NCBI GenBank assembly: GCA_902806295.1
Contig: CADCWB010000166.1
Span: 1 to 5,472 of the forward strand
DNA: 5,472 nucleotides
Source: an uncultured Sphingomonas sp.
GTDB taxonomy: Bacteria; Pseudomonadota; Alphaproteobacteria; Sphingomonadales; Sphingomonadaceae
Direction of reading: 5' to 3'
The notes beneath the pieces are model-generated. The model saw only the letters and a program-made list of their open reading frames with translations, was not told the DNA's origin and did not search any database. Of this stretch, positions 5,166-5,472 are shown piece after piece. Position numbers and translations under genes: made by a program. Position 1 is the stretch's first letter, and each line of letters starts with the position of its first letter.

Positions 5166-5472
5166 GAGCGCCGACAAGGCGCTGGTGGCCGTGGGCAACG
5201 CGCTTCCTAATGCCGTCACCGGCACCGACGGCGACGACGCGCTCTATGGCGAGGGCGGGAACGACACGGTTGTCGGCGGCCGCGGGCTCTATGCTCTGCA
5301 CGGCGGCGCGGGCGACGACCACCTCGACGGCGCATCGGGCAAGGACTTCCTGTCGGGCGGCCCCGGCGGCGACCGGCTCGTGGCTAGCGCCGATCCCGAC
5401 ATGATCGACGGCGGAACCGGCGACGACACTGTCGATTTCAGCGGCTCGACGGCGGGCGTGCGCGTCGACCTC
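5158..5472 (+). CDS. RTX calcium-binding protein, partial at both ends
   Basis: The frame is open from 5020 past the window end. RTX-like sequence begins around 5161 with LLSADKALVAVGNALPNAVTG, resembling the linker GNAL-N---TGT that precedes repeat blocks. Eight consecutive nonapeptides follow (5221-5436), then DFSGSTAGVRVDL, the usual strand after such a block. RTX proteins are secreted, mostly by type I systems, and fold on binding extracellular calcium. The effector domain, if any, lies outside the window. No start is convincing: ATGs at 5083, 5107 and 5128 lie within sequence antisense to the DUF927-like fragment, and GTGs at 5185 and 5191 lack ribosome sites. The gene therefore appears to have lost its 5' part at a junction near 5160 and may be a pseudogene, unless a fused upstream start is used. 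Confidence 0.8.
5221..5436 (+). repeat. Eight RTX nonapeptide repeats
   Basis: Eight 27-bp units in phase from 5221. The protein units are GTDGDDALY, GEGGNDTVV, GGRGLYALH, GGAGDDHLD, GASGKDFLS, GGPGGDRLV, ASADPDMID and GGTGDDTVD. Units 1, 2, 4 and 8 fit the calcium-binding consensus GGxGxDxUx well. Unit 3 lacks the aspartate and unit 7 lacks the glycines, so calcium sites at these places are probably degenerate. Confidence 0.85.

Noticed and set aside
4614..5210. Plus-strand frame (198 codons) across copy 2 and the DUF927-like fragment
   Set aside because: It runs through the hairpin repeat and antisense to better-supported coding sequence; its translation has no family features.

Overview
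The window is GC-rich DNA of an alphaproteobacterial type. The codons are strongly G/C-ending, the tripartite tricarboxylate transporter (TTT) genes resemble those of Rhodospirillales/Acetobacteraceae, and RTX, PhoX and DUF927-type proteins all occur in that group. The taxonomic placement is inference. One compact operon lies between partial genes and decayed accessory DNA.

Layout. Bases 1-335 hold the C-terminal end of a PhoX-type phosphatase. Bases 336-480 hold an unrecognised peptide remnant. Bases 484-579 hold a degraded tail that I align with the end of a DUF927-type (plasmid/phage helicase-like) protein, followed by an 86-bp imperfect hairpin repeat (581-666). Bases 667-1060 are non-coding leader with one clear dyad (896-919). 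Bases 1073-4492 form the operon: periplasmic binding protein TctC, small membrane subunit TctB (4-base overlap with tctC), large membrane subunit TctA (6-base gap), then a YjbQ-family protein (31-base gap, good ribosome site). A 46-codon ORF (4535-4675) follows. A second hairpin copy (4702-4794) comes next, in inverted orientation, directly after the stop codon of a reverse-strand DUF927-type C-terminal fragment (4797 to about 5165). That fragment abuts, near 5160, an RTX (haemolysin-type calcium-binding) coding region that seems to have lost its 5' part and runs off the window end.

How the parts work together. TctC would capture a small carboxylate in the periplasm and deliver it to the TctAB membrane complex for ion-coupled uptake. 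YjbQ is probably co-transcribed; its cellular role is not well defined and its presence here is the only clue to a metabolic partner. No TctDE two-component regulator is visible.

The least ordinary feature is the bracket around the operon. A block of about 125 bp (DUF927-type 3' end plus a hairpin of GTGTGCG units) occurs twice in inverted orientation, with the hairpins facing inwards, flanking 4035 bp. Both blocks adjoin truncated or remnant genes, so the neighbourhood looks rearranged. I see no CRISPR array, tRNA, rRNA or intact insertion sequence.
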